This document shows, piece by piece, positions 1-6,826 of a DNA stretch of 34,793 nt. The position numbers and the translations under genes were made by a program. Source of the DNA: Opitutaceae bacterium (GTDB lineage Bacteria; Verrucomicrobiota; Verrucomicrobiia; Opitutales; Opitutaceae); the NCBI GenBank assembly GCA_028281165.1, contig JANQKI010000021.1, forward strand, positions 1 through 34,793, in the 5' to 3' direction. The notes beneath the pieces are model-generated. The model had not been told where the DNA came from and searched no databases. It saw nothing but the letters and a program-made list of their open reading frames with translations. The first letter of the stretch is position 1. Each line of letters begins with the position of its first letter.

Positions 1-186
1 ATGGGTAAGAAGGCTAGGGTGGAGAAACTGCCCTCGCGTCTCGGGGATCAAAAATCAACCCACGCCGACATCGAAAAAGCGCGAACCGCAATTGGTTGGA
101 AACCAAAGACTTCCCTAGAGCAGGCTCTCAGGAACATCGTCTCCTGGTACATGGAGGAAATCCATACAAAGGTAGAATGGAGATGA
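1..186 (+). CDS. NAD-dependent epimerase/dehydratase, C-terminal end (partial)
   Basis: Only the last 61 codons lie in the window; the ATG at base 1 is probably an internal methionine of a longer gene. The tail ADIEKARTAIGWKPKTSLEQ followed by AL..IV.WY is the usual C-terminus of extended short-chain dehydrogenases acting on sugar nucleotides (GalE, UDP-glucuronate epimerase, GDP-mannose dehydratase type): a conserved Asp and Lys, then a GWKPKTSLE loop and a closing helix ending in WY. The Rossmann fold and YxxxK catalytic site would be left of the window, so the substrate cannot be told. The stop at 184-186 lies one base from the stop of the convergent gene on the other strand, leaving no room for a terminator between them. 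Confidence 0.75.
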   Translation: MGKKARVEKLPSRLGDQKSTHADIEKARTAIGWKPKTSLEQALRNIVSWYMEEIHTKVEWR

Positions 187-187
187 T

Positions 188-1507
188 TTATTTTCCTAGG
201 AGATTTAATTCGAACTTCTCCTCGATCTCCTCCCACTCTACAGCTGTTTGTCGACCTCGCTCGAATTGATTCTGTATCCATGTGTTCATTGCTAGAATTT
301 TTTGGTCGGACTTATCTAGCTGTATCCCTGTGTGTTGCTTGATCATATATTGAATTCCTGCAAGACCGCTGTCCTTGGTTAATGAGATTTCAAGTGGGCG
401 TCCCAGCAGATGGGGTACGTCAAAAGGAGCATACATTCTCCACATTTTGTTAAGACCATCGGCATGAATACCAGCTCTAGTGCGATGAGCATCTCTACCG
501 AAAAGTGGATACTTGTCGGCTATTGGCTGACCTAGGCTTTGGTAAAGCTCGCCAAGCTGATTTAGCTTTTCGAAATCAAGTTTGGTTTCGTCCACCAGAT
601 TCATACCTGCGAGATGCAAAGCGATAGCTTCAAGAGGGGCGTTACCCGTTCGTTCCCCTTTCCCTAGGCAAGTCCCATTGATGGCTGAGCATCCAGCGAT
701 GATGGCAGCCAAGCAGTTGGGTACAATCATCCATGTGTCATTGTGCGGATGAAACTCGAGATCTTCCGATTCGATTCCCGCGTCGCGAAAGAGTTTTATG
801 AGTTCGGGGATGCCTCTTGGGGCTGGAATGTTTTTGAACGGCAGGCCCAAGCCCATTGTATCGCAGATCCTGAATTTCGGACGATGTTTCGTCCCATGGT
901 TTGAAGCCAGTTCCTGGACGGCTTCGATGAATGAAATCAGAAATCTGGGATCGGCTCTTGTCGCGTCCTCCAAATGAATTCTTGGGCGAATACCGAAGTA
1001 CAGACAAACCGATATCGCTTCTAAATATTTCGCAGCCCCTTCTCGCCGTCCTCCTGGTTTAAACTTGTGGAACAGATGGTAATCCGATGCCGATGCGAGC
1101 ATTCCTGTCTCTTTAATCCCCAAACGGCTAATCAGCTCGACGTCGGTTTTTGTAGCTCGAATCCAGGTTGTTGGTTCGATAGCAGCTCCACTCTGATATT
1201 CTTCTAGCGCTCCCCTTAAGGCCAACTGATCTTGCTTCGAGTAGACAAAGAATTCCGCTTGTCTGATCAGATTGCTGTTCCCCGTGAAGTCGCAAATGAG
1301 GTCGTAGATTTCCAAGCTTATTTCGGAATTAAGCGGTAATCCTCCCTGTTGCCCGTCGCGGTGGGTCGTTTCCGTTAACCAAACCTCGGATGGCAAAGAG
1401 TCTGGCGTCGATTCCCAGCCGAATTTAGGGAAGCGATCTTTAGGATAGAGCTCTTCGAGATAGTTTGGTTCGGAAACCTCCTCAATGCAGTCTGTTAAGC
1501 GATTCAC
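188..1507 (-). CDS. DRE-TIM metallolyase, homocitrate / isopropylmalate / Re-citrate synthase-like
   Basis: A 439-aa protein of the HMGL-like family, which condenses acetyl-CoA with a 2-oxo acid in a TIM barrel using a divalent metal. Seen: ETTHRDGQQ at residues 46-54 (the DRE signature, usually D-T-LRDGEQ), HPHND around 253-257 (metal-binding HxH), and GKGERTGNAPLE, the Gly-rich loop near the second metal ligand. There is no LeuA regulatory domain, since the protein stops soon after the barrel and a short helical tail. The RDGQQ form recalls Re-type citrate synthases, but the substrate is not certain. The start is GTG at 1505-1507; AGGAG sits directly against it, and an in-frame stop lies just upstream, so no better start is available. 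It is transcribed away from a citrate synthase-fold gene 61 bp distant, which suggests shared metabolism and control. Confidence 0.8.
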   Translation of the reverse strand: MNRLTDCIEEVSEPNYLEELYPKDRFPKFGWESTPDSLPSEVWLTETTHRDGQQGGLPLNSEISLEIYDLICDFTGNSNLIRQAEFFVYSKQDQLALRGALEEYQSGAAIEPTTWIRATKTDVELISRLGIKETGMLASASDYHLFHKFKPGGRREGAAKYLEAISVCLYFGIRPRIHLEDATRADPRFLISFIEAVQELASNHGTKHRPKFRICDTMGLGLPFKNIPAPRGIPELIKLFRDAGIESEDLEFHPHNDTWMIVPNCLAAIIAGCSAINGTCLGKGERTGNAPLEAIALHLAGMNLVDETKLDFEKLNQLGELYQSLGQPIADKYPLFGRDAHRTRAGIHADGLNKMWRMYAPFDVPHLLGRPLEISLTKDSGLAGIQYMIKQHTGIQLDKSDQKILAMNTWIQNQFERGRQTAVEWEEIEEKFELNLLGK

Positions 1508-1510
1508 TCC

Positions 1511-1568
1511 TAATGAATCGCTATTTATTCATTGCTAAGTCAATATTGATAATTAAATCAATATATCA
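1511..1568. promoter_or_regulatory. Divergent promoter region with two inverted repeats
   Basis: The 61 bp between two divergent genes is AT-rich and carries two perfect inverted repeats. ATATTGAT (1543-1550) and ATCAATAT (1557-1564) are separated by 6 bp, with a further ATCAAT at 1565-1570 running into the citrate synthase start codon. AATGAAT (1512-1518) and ATTCATT (1527-1533) are separated by 8 bp. The size and position suit operators for a dimeric DNA-binding protein. The neighbouring citrate synthase carries its own helix-turn-helix domain and is an obvious, untested, candidate ligand. Confidence 0.5.
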
Positions 1569-2807
1569 ATGGAGCATAGCTTGGCTAGTGATGCTGAAAC
1601 CCTAAGTGCTCAGCAAGCAGCGGATCTCTTGGGGATTAGAATTGAGTCCCTCTATGCTTACGTGAGTCGAGGTCTGATTCGTTCGGAGCCCGCTGCCGGA
1701 TCAGGAGGTCGAGAGAAGGTTTACCTAAAGGAGGATCTTGAGTGGCTTTTGTCTAGAAAAGCGATACGAAAGAATCCTGATACGGTTACCTCATCGGTGT
1801 TGCGTTGGGGAGAGCCCTCCCTGGATTCGAAGCTCACGCTCATTAGCGACAACCGCTACTACTACCGAGGCGAGGAGGTCACTCGTATCGCCAAGGAGCG
1901 TTCTTTCGAGGAAATCGCTTCCTTTGTTTGGAGTGGCGAGTGGGGGAGAAGCATCCCCTCCTATTCGAAATCCGATGCTAAAATTTTAGATTCGATTTCT
2001 TCTCTTGTACCCGCAGGTAAAGGATACGATTGGCTTCGGCTGTGTCAGTTGGCCCTTATCCTTCACGAAGAAAGGTCTGGCTTTGCCGCAAAAAGCTCTG
2101 AATCCGCCTGGGCGATCCTGTATCTGTTTGTTTCTATGGCCGTCTTTCCCGAGAAGCTGGAGCGAACCTCCTCAGTTTGCGATGCTCTAGCTAATCTTTG
2201 GAATGTGTATCCAGATGACGCTCACATAGTCGATGAGGCTCTCTCTCTATGTTTGGATCATGAGTTGAATATCTCCTCTTTCACTGCTCGCTGCGCAGCT
2301 TCCTCGGGAGCCTCGCTTCATGCGAGTGTTGTAGCGGCCTTGTCGGCTTTTCGAGGTCCCAAGCATGGGGCTAATATTTTGAGGGTGCAGGCTTTCCTAA
2401 CGGAAATTCAACAGGAAGGGTCAGTAGTTAAGGCTGCAATACAAAGGCAGCGAAGAGGAGAATCCATTCCAGGATTTGGACACCCGCTTTATTCGGAAGA
2501 AGATCCAAGAGCTAAGCGGATCTATCACCTGCTCGACGCGTCGCTTGGAGAATCTGAGGCTGTATCGCTTTTTCGCGAGCTGAGAAATTTCGGCAGGGAA
2601 CAGCTGAATCAAATGCCCAATATTGATATGGCATTAGGCATAGTTGGCGTGGCGTTATCTTTGCCGCATGATGCTTCTCTTCAGATCGCCACCATTGGAC
2701 GAAGCGCGGGTTGGATTGGCCATGCTTTTGAGCAGCGCGCCAGCGATCAATTGATTCGTCCGCGAGCTCGATATACAGGAAAGCCACCCCGAAGGCGGTT
2801 CGGCTAG
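1569..2807 (+). CDS. Citrate synthase-fold enzyme with N-terminal helix-turn-helix domain
   Basis: The 412-aa protein has two parts. Residues 11-65 (LSAQQAADLLGIRIESLYAY, then the basic GRE.VY..EDLEWLL) form a MerR/excisionase-type winged helix-turn-helix. Residues about 85-400 are a citrate synthase domain. The catalytic set is present: His266 in KHGAN, His305 in GFGHPLY, and Asp353 in NIDMALG, with an Arg-rich CoA/carboxylate tail (RPRARYTG). Length fits the known HTH-citrate synthase subfamily, whose members may make citrate or 2-methylcitrate; the substrate is undetermined. The start is ATG at 1569 with no visible Shine-Dalgarno, immediately downstream of inverted repeats. The gene is divergent from a DRE-TIM synthase that does the same type of Claisen condensation with an unrelated fold. 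It ends 23 bp from the convergent DUF6614 gene. Confidence 0.85.
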   Translation: MEHSLASDAETLSAQQAADLLGIRIESLYAYVSRGLIRSEPAAGSGGREKVYLKEDLEWLLSRKAIRKNPDTVTSSVLRWGEPSLDSKLTLISDNRYYYRGEEVTRIAKERSFEEIASFVWSGEWGRSIPSYSKSDAKILDSISSLVPAGKGYDWLRLCQLALILHEERSGFAAKSSESAWAILYLFVSMAVFPEKLERTSSVCDALANLWNVYPDDAHIVDEALSLCLDHELNISSFTARCAASSGASLHASVVAALSAFRGPKHGANILRVQAFLTEIQQEGSVVKAAIQRQRRGESIPGFGHPLYSEEDPRAKRIYHLLDASLGESEAVSLFRELRNFGREQLNQMPNIDMALGIVGVALSLPHDASLQIATIGRSAGWIGHAFEQRASDQLIRPRARYTGKPPRRRFG

Positions 2808-2830
2808 AGACTTTCAATCATTTCAACGCT

Positions 2831-3181
2831 TTAGAATTTCTCCTGTCCACATTTGCGATATTCGTCTGGAAAATCCCGATACAGTGCGAAAGTCGTATCT
2901 TTAACCTTCGAGTTCACCGCGTGATGAAAGCTTTCAATGGGATCTGTTCTTGATGAGACTGTTTCAAAGGCTTTGTCCATTTGAGCCATATTTTCGAAAT
3001 CGATGATTAGATGGAATTCTTGCAGATGAGGCGGTCCGAGACCAAGTTTGCGACGCGTGAGCCTATATCCACTAATGGTTCCTCTTTCTTTGAGTTTGGA
3101 TAAATAGACGCTGACGCTTTCGGCGAATTCCATGTCGTTGACGCCGTCCTTTAAATTGCAATAGATATGATAGGCTTCCAT
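2831..3181 (-). CDS. DUF6614 family protein
   Basis: A 116-aa protein beginning MEAYHIYCNLKDGVNDMEFA. The family is recognisable from the conserved core G.ISGYRLTRRKLGLGPP, HLQEFHLIIDFENMAQMDKAF, HHAVN and the C-terminal ALYRDFPDEYR. It looks like a ferredoxin-like alpha/beta fold; no biochemical role is known to me. A longer reading frame reaches 3340 but would overlap the upstream acetyltransferase by about 150 bp in another frame, and family similarity begins only at the Met encoded at 3179-3181, so I use that start. It lies 7 bp downstream of the GNAT gene and is probably co-transcribed with it, under the same attenuated leader. Confidence 0.8.
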   Translation of the reverse strand: MEAYHIYCNLKDGVNDMEFAESVSVYLSKLKERGTISGYRLTRRKLGLGPPHLQEFHLIIDFENMAQMDKAFETVSSRTDPIESFHHAVNSKVKDTTFALYRDFPDEYRKCGQEKF

Positions 3182-3188
3182 ATTTTCG

Positions 3189-3752
3189 TTAGTTGATAAC
3201 TGAATACATTTTGCAGTCCCGCAGGCGTTTTTGGTCGGCTTGCGGGTGCCAGCACCATTTTCGTAGGACCCCTTCAAATTGCATTCCTGCTTTTTCCATA
3301 ACCTTGGATGACGCGTTGTTTTCCATGTCGCAAAACGCATGCACGCGTTGATAGTGCCCCTGGTGAAGGCCCCAACGAATCAGGGCCTTCTCCGCTTCGG
3401 TCATGTATCCCTTTCCCCAATATGGCCTAGCAAGGACATAGCCAATCACCGCTTTGGCATCCTCGTCTCCTAAGCCAATCATGCCCATAAGCTCGTTCGA
3501 ATCCTTGTTCTCCAAGACATACTCATAGCTATCGCCTGATTTCCACCTATCGATGAACTCAGCTAAGACTTCCCTGGTTTGATCGATGCTCGTGTGTGGC
3601 ATCCAATTCAAGTAGCGCGTAACCTCCACGTCCCTCGCGTATGATTCGAATATCGCTTCGGCGTCCTCCATTCGTGGACGACGCAGAATCAGACGCTCCG
3701 TCTCAAGGACGGGGGGCGGTCTTCTTCTCGGATTAATTCTTGTTGTATTCAT
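3189..3752 (-). CDS. GNAT family N-acetyltransferase (RimJ/RimL-like)
   Basis: A 187-aa acetyl-CoA-dependent acetyltransferase of the RimJ/Acetyltransf_3 type. Seen: LETERLILRRPRMEDAEAIF at the N-terminus, the acetyl-CoA binding stretch VLARPYWGKGYMTEA (R/Q-x-x-G-x-G/A-like turn), and ENNASSKVMEKAGMQFEGVLR near the C-terminus. The substrate could be a protein N-terminus or a small molecule, including an antibiotic; the sequence does not decide. I start at the ATG 3750-3752 rather than at 3809, because GGAGGG lies about 10 nt upstream, the family match begins there, and the longer frame would be read from an intrinsic terminator stem. That terminator and the leader before it (3787-3939) suggest attenuation control. 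DUF6614 follows 7 bp downstream. Confidence 0.88.
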   Translation of the reverse strand: MNTTRINPRRRPPPVLETERLILRRPRMEDAEAIFESYARDVEVTRYLNWMPHTSIDQTREVLAEFIDRWKSGDSYEYVLENKDSNELMGMIGLGDEDAKAVIGYVLARPYWGKGYMTEAEKALIRWGLHQGHYQRVHAFCDMENNASSKVMEKAGMQFEGVLRKWCWHPQADQKRLRDCKMYSVIN

Positions 3753-3782
3753 TTTTTTGTTTCCCTCCTGAATGCGAACAAC

Positions 3783-3816
3783 AAAAAAGCCGAAGGAGAA
3801 AATTCTCATTCGGCTT
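3783..3816 (-). terminator. Intrinsic terminator in the GNAT leader (attenuator)
   Basis: On the minus strand AAGCCGAA (3809-3816) pairs perfectly with TTCGGCTT (3787-3794), with an inner GAGAA/TTCTC stem, and six T follow (3783-3788). It lies 31 bp before the GNAT start codon, not after a gene, so it would act as a conditional terminator. Its 5' arm overlaps the 3' arm of an alternative stem (3812-3825 with 3869-3882), so the two structures exclude each other. Confidence 0.8.
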
Positions 3817-3882
3817 GGAAAGTGGTTCGTATCTAACGATTTATGTATTCATGTCTATGTGATTCTCTCCACTTGCCAAGCC
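3812..3882 (-). promoter_or_regulatory. Putative antiterminator stem
   Basis: Minus-strand GGCTTGGCAAGTGG (3869-3882) is complementary to CCACTTTCCAAGCC (3812-3825) at 13 of 14 positions. The first arm lies inside the leader peptide frame. The second shares 3812-3816 with the terminator 5' arm. Formation of this stem would therefore prevent the terminator. It is an element of the inferred GNAT attenuator. Confidence 0.65.
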
Positions 3883-3905
3883 TTGGTCCACACGCAATGT
3901 TTCAT
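3855..3905 (-). CDS. Putative 16-aa leader peptide of the GNAT attenuator
   Basis: A short frame from ATG (3903-3905) to TAG (3855-3857) encodes MKHCVWTKAWQVERIT. Trp codons are at positions 6 and 10. A GGAG core lies just 2 nt before the ATG, which is close for a ribosome site, and is itself paired in the upstream hairpin. The frame covers the 3' arm of the first hairpin and the 5' arm of the antiterminator, the arrangement expected when ribosome progress decides termination. It is inferred from layout only; codon-level proof is not possible here. Confidence 0.5.
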   Translation of the reverse strand: MKHCVWTKAWQVERIT

Positions 3906-3939
3906 CGCTCCGTAATTAATCGCGGAGGATTGCGTGGAC
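3886..3939 (-). promoter_or_regulatory. Leader hairpin covering the leader-peptide start
   Basis: On the minus strand GTCCACGCAAT (3929-3939) pairs with ATTGCGTGTGGAC (3886-3898) with a 2-nt bulge. Inside it CTCCG (3923-3927) pairs with CGGAG (3908-3912), which is the only Shine-Dalgarno-like sequence before the leader peptide ATG at 3903-3905. The hairpin could thus hold back leader translation and forms the first of three stems before the GNAT gene. Confidence 0.6.
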
Positions 3940-4048
3940 TGAAGATTGCCTTTAGAAAGAAAGATCATTGAAATAATTACAGGGGGTGCTGTAGCGCAGG
4001 CATCGATTGATTAAAAGAAAAATGTTAGGATTTTCAGTCCGTTGATCT

Positions 4049-4999
4049 TTATTGGGCAGGAAGAGCTGTCGAGACCTCAACCCTCGCTATATTGAAGCCC
4101 TTCATCTCCAGAATCTCGATAATGCTGTCCGTTCCCCAGAAATGAGCTGCCCCAATTGCAAAGAAAAAAGTAGAGTTTGGGTAGGTTGTCATGTTTTCGT
4201 AAATACGCTCTGCCATGCGTTTATTTCGCTTGGTCAAAAGGAACTCGTAAAGCTTTCTATTGGTTTCGTCTTCTAGATCGACTTGGTTTTGCATCTCGCT
4301 TCCGAGCGTTTCTAAATCTCCGGAAAGGTAGGCTATCACCAGGTCTTCGAGCGGGCTTTTCTGCTGGGTTTGATATTCCTGATACAAGTCGAGGCTTTCA
4401 TCGAGTGTGCGAATCTGCTCCCGCAGCGATAGTTCCTCGAGTCCCTCAACTTGCTCTTCTGGCGTTTCGAGGCCTTGGCGCTTGATGTCGTTTTGCTGCG
4501 CCTTGTTCCACAGCACGACATCCAACGCCGCTCGACCCGGATACTTAAGTTGATGCTCGAGAAGCGATAGGCTAAGAAAAATTGACCAGATTTCCGCTTT
4601 TTCAAAGAGTTGGGCAGAGATCAGAGGAGATATTCCTTTAAGCGTCTGGTCGAGTCTGGCGTATAGTTCGTCGCCGAGGATTTCAATCAGCTCCGCATCG
4701 TCATCTCTAATCATAAGCTGCATGGATGCTTGCATCGATTCTACGTCGAAGCTCAATTCCGTGAATAGAGTATCCGATCCCAGCAAGGCTGCTTCGACTA
4801 CGGGATGCAGGGTGGAAACACGGGGATCTGGCGAATGGATGGTGCCAAACAGGTACGATGGTTTTTCACCCTCTATCTTCCATAAGAAAGGCCTATTCTC
4901 TGCAGATACGGAGAAAGCGATCCAGAGAAAGATCGACCAGAAAAGAATGCTGAATCGACTCCTCCCAGATCTTATCATTGCTTTGCAGTTTCTATCCAT
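4049..4999 (-). CDS. TraB/GumN family protein, exported
   Basis: A 316-aa protein with an N-terminal hydrophobic segment (about residues 17-33, ending FSVSA) that reads as a signal peptide. The mature part shows TraB/GumN marks: LFGTIHSPDP at 50-59 (GTIH motif), QGLETPEEQ (the E-rich second motif), RNKRMAERI, and FFAIGAAHFWG near the C-terminus (GAAH motif). Family members are thought to be metal-dependent hydrolases related to erythromycin esterase-like and Tiki proteases; the substrate is unknown. The length is typical. An alternative start is Met8. It is divergent from the DUF4399 gene. The long leader before the GNAT gene begins soon after its stop, so some read-through into that unit is conceivable. 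Confidence 0.85.
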   Translation of the reverse strand: MDRNCKAMIRSGRSRFSILFWSIFLWIAFSVSAENRPFLWKIEGEKPSYLFGTIHSPDPRVSTLHPVVEAALLGSDTLFTELSFDVESMQASMQLMIRDDDAELIEILGDELYARLDQTLKGISPLISAQLFEKAEIWSIFLSLSLLEHQLKYPGRAALDVVLWNKAQQNDIKRQGLETPEEQVEGLEELSLREQIRTLDESLDLYQEYQTQQKSPLEDLVIAYLSGDLETLGSEMQNQVDLEDETNRKLYEFLLTKRNKRMAERIYENMTTYPNSTFFFAIGAAHFWGTDSIIEILEMKGFNIARVEVSTALPAQ

Positions 5000-5141
5000 C
5001 CTCTGCTCATGTAGTTACTCTGCGCGTCTGATCCTCACCCATGTTCATGCCTTAAATGGATTAAGACAACATCACCATTGCCATGGCTAATATTTCCTTT
5101 CTTTATGAACCTTCGAATATTGCCAACACAAAGGAGGAGTA

Positions 5142-5576
5142 ATGAAAACTAATATCTACTTTCGATTTCTCATTGTCGCTTTCTTTAGCGGCATTTTAGC
5201 GCCCGCTCAAGAATTGCCAAAAACACCCTCGCCAGAAGGGGCGGAAGTCTACATCATCTCGCCTAAAGATGGGGAGACCGTTTCTTCGCCCGTCACCGTC
5301 TTGTTTGGACTCAAAGGAATGGGAGTGGCTCCAGCCGGTATCGATGTTCCTAATACGGGGCATCATCATCTCATTGTTAACCTAAAGACGTTGCCAAGCT
5401 TCGATGTGCCGCTTCCTACTAGCGACAATGTGATTCACTTTGGAAAAGGCCAAACGGAAACGGAACTCGAATTGCCTAGCGGAAAGCATACCTTGCAACT
5501 TATCCTAGGTGACAAAATCCACTTGCCGCATGATCCGCCTGTAGTTTCCAAACGCATCACTATTTCAGTCGAGTAA
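5142..5576 (+). CDS. DUF4399 periplasmic protein
   Basis: A 144-aa protein with a clear signal peptide (residues about 1-24, ending LAPAQ). The mature domain has the DUF4399 pattern: VYIISPKDGETVSSPVTVLFGLKGM, then NTGHHHLIVN, HFGKGQTET and a C-terminal GDKIHLPHDPPVVSKRITI. The fold is immunoglobulin-like, and the clustered histidines suggest metal binding, although this is inference and no function is established. AAAGGAGGAG lies 3 nt before the ATG, one of the strongest ribosome sites in the window, and a terminator follows 13 bp after the stop, so it is likely a single-gene unit. Confidence 0.85.
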   Translation: MKTNIYFRFLIVAFFSGILAPAQELPKTPSPEGAEVYIISPKDGETVSSPVTVLFGLKGMGVAPAGIDVPNTGHHHLIVNLKTLPSFDVPLPTSDNVIHFGKGQTETELELPSGKHTLQLILGDKIHLPHDPPVVSKRITISVE

Positions 5577-5588
5577 TCTCGCTTTTCC

Positions 5589-5620
5589 AAGCCCCTGAGA
5601 AATCCGGGGCTTTCTTCTTG
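5589..5620 (+). terminator. Intrinsic terminator after DUF4399 gene
   Basis: AAGCCCC (5589-5595) and GGGGCTT (5606-5612) form a stem with a 10-nt loop, followed by the T-rich TTTCTTCTT. It lies 13 bp after the stop codon of the DUF4399 gene. Confidence 0.75.
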
Positions 5621-5665
5621 CCTCTAAAATCTCATACCTCTTCAAACCTCACATAAGTCCAAAAA

Positions 5666-6826
5666 ATGGATACTTCTCCTCCAAATGATAACGCCTTTCC
5701 CGACCCTAGCTCCCAAAGCGCTCCTTCTCCTGTCCAGCTGTATTCGATTCCTTTTCAGTTCAGGGGAGAAACGGGAGAGTATTTCAAAATATGGATCGTC
5801 AACCTGTTTCTCTCTGTAATAACTCTCGGAATCTACATTCCTTGGGCAAAAGTACGCTCGCGGCGCTACTTCCATGCCAACGCCTTTCTTGATGGTCATG
5901 CCTTCGATTATCTGGCCAAGCCTCTCAATCTCTTAGTTGGCTATCTAGTGCTATTGTTCTTTGTCGGCCTGTACAATCTGGCCATCTTCTTCAATCCGCT
6001 TTTTCTTATTCCTATAGCCGTTCTTTATTTGGCGGGTTTCCCATGGCTAATTTACAAGGCGTTCCGCTTCAAGGCTCGCAACACTGCGTATCGAAATATT
6101 CGGTTCAAATATCTAGGCCGATTGAGCGAATCGTATATGCTTTTTCTCGTGTGGCCAATATTGGTCCCGTTTACATTGGGTCTGATTATTCCTTATTGGG
6201 CCATGCTGAAGAAAATCTATTTCTTCGATAATCTGAGTTTCGGAAAATCAAATTTTTCGCTAAAGCCGAAAGCGGGGGAGTATTACAAATGGTATATCAT
6301 ATTCTGGGCGGCTGCGATGGGGCTTTATCTTTTTTTTATTTTAGCCTTTGTAGGGGGATCGATGGGTTTTGCCGCTTTGTTTGGCGGCTTCTCCGGTGAT
6401 CCCACGGCGACTGATGGCGGAGGCAGTCCCTTTGAAAATCCGCCATCCGAGGCTTTGGTGATTATTCTAGGAATCCTCTTTTACGCATTCTTCATTGTTG
6501 CTGCGGTTATCTGGCAGCAAGGGCTCTGGCTGTGCATTTTCAACTACAACATGAGCGTTTGGAAATTACGTGGTCTCAAGTTTAAATCGACCATGCGACT
6601 CTTGCCGTTCTGCCAGATAATGGTAACGAATGTTCTTCTTAGCATCCTTTCGTTGGGCTTTCTGATTCCCTGGGCCAAGATTCGGGCGACACGCTACATG
6701 ATGGAAAACCTATCGGTGATCGCCCCATCGCCCACGCTAGGAGAATTCACCGATGAAGTGACCGACGAAGAGTCGGCGATTGGCGATGCTGCGGTCGATT
6801 ACTTCGATTTCGAGGTTGGATGGTAA
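5666..6826 (+). CDS. DUF898 (YjgN family) membrane protein
   Basis: A 386-aa polytopic membrane protein. The family is shown by two similar halves, each with F.F.G..GEYFKIW.VN.FLS..TLGIY.PWAKVR..RY near the start (residues about 30-70) and the repeat VTNVLLSILSLGFLIPWAKIRATRY at about 318-342. The middle block KAFRFKARNTAYRNIRFKYLG is also typical. About seven to eight hydrophobic segments can be seen, with a Gly/Asp-rich loop near residues 235-260. The molecular function of DUF898 is unknown. Its last 7 bp overlap the start of the M48 peptidase gene (ATGGTAA), indicating translational coupling; this pair is a common arrangement for DUF898. Confidence 0.88.
   Translation: MDTSPPNDNAFPDPSSQSAPSPVQLYSIPFQFRGETGEYFKIWIVNLFLSVITLGIYIPWAKVRSRRYFHANAFLDGHAFDYLAKPLNLLVGYLVLLFFVGLYNLAIFFNPLFLIPIAVLYLAGFPWLIYKAFRFKARNTAYRNIRFKYLGRLSESYMLFLVWPILVPFTLGLIIPYWAMLKKIYFFDNLSFGKSNFSLKPKAGEYYKWYIIFWAAAMGLYLFFILAFVGGSMGFAALFGGFSGDPTATDGGGSPFENPPSEALVIILGILFYAFFIVAAVIWQQGLWLCIFNYNMSVWKLRGLKFKSTMRLLPFCQIMVTNVLLSILSLGFLIPWAKIRATRYMMENLSVIAPSPTLGEFTDEVTDEESAIGDAAVDYFDFEVGW

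Noticed and set aside
738..1007. 89-codon minus-strand frame inside the DRE-TIM synthase gene
   Set aside because: It reads a different frame of the same strand through conserved TIM-barrel coding sequence; no plausible protein features.
2512..2817. 101-codon minus-strand frame inside the citrate synthase gene
   Set aside because: It lies antisense to conserved citrate synthase motifs, has no ribosome site and no family resemblance; it is a shadow frame.
3182..3340. N-terminal extension of the DUF6614 frame
   Set aside because: It would overlap the GNAT gene by about 150 bp and has no family similarity; the Met at 3181 starts the recognised domain.
3753..3809. N-terminal extension of the GNAT frame (MRIFSFGFFVV...)
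   Set aside because: The DNA encodes a terminator stem and a Shine-Dalgarno in front of the ATG at 3752; the extra residues are a by-product of these elements.
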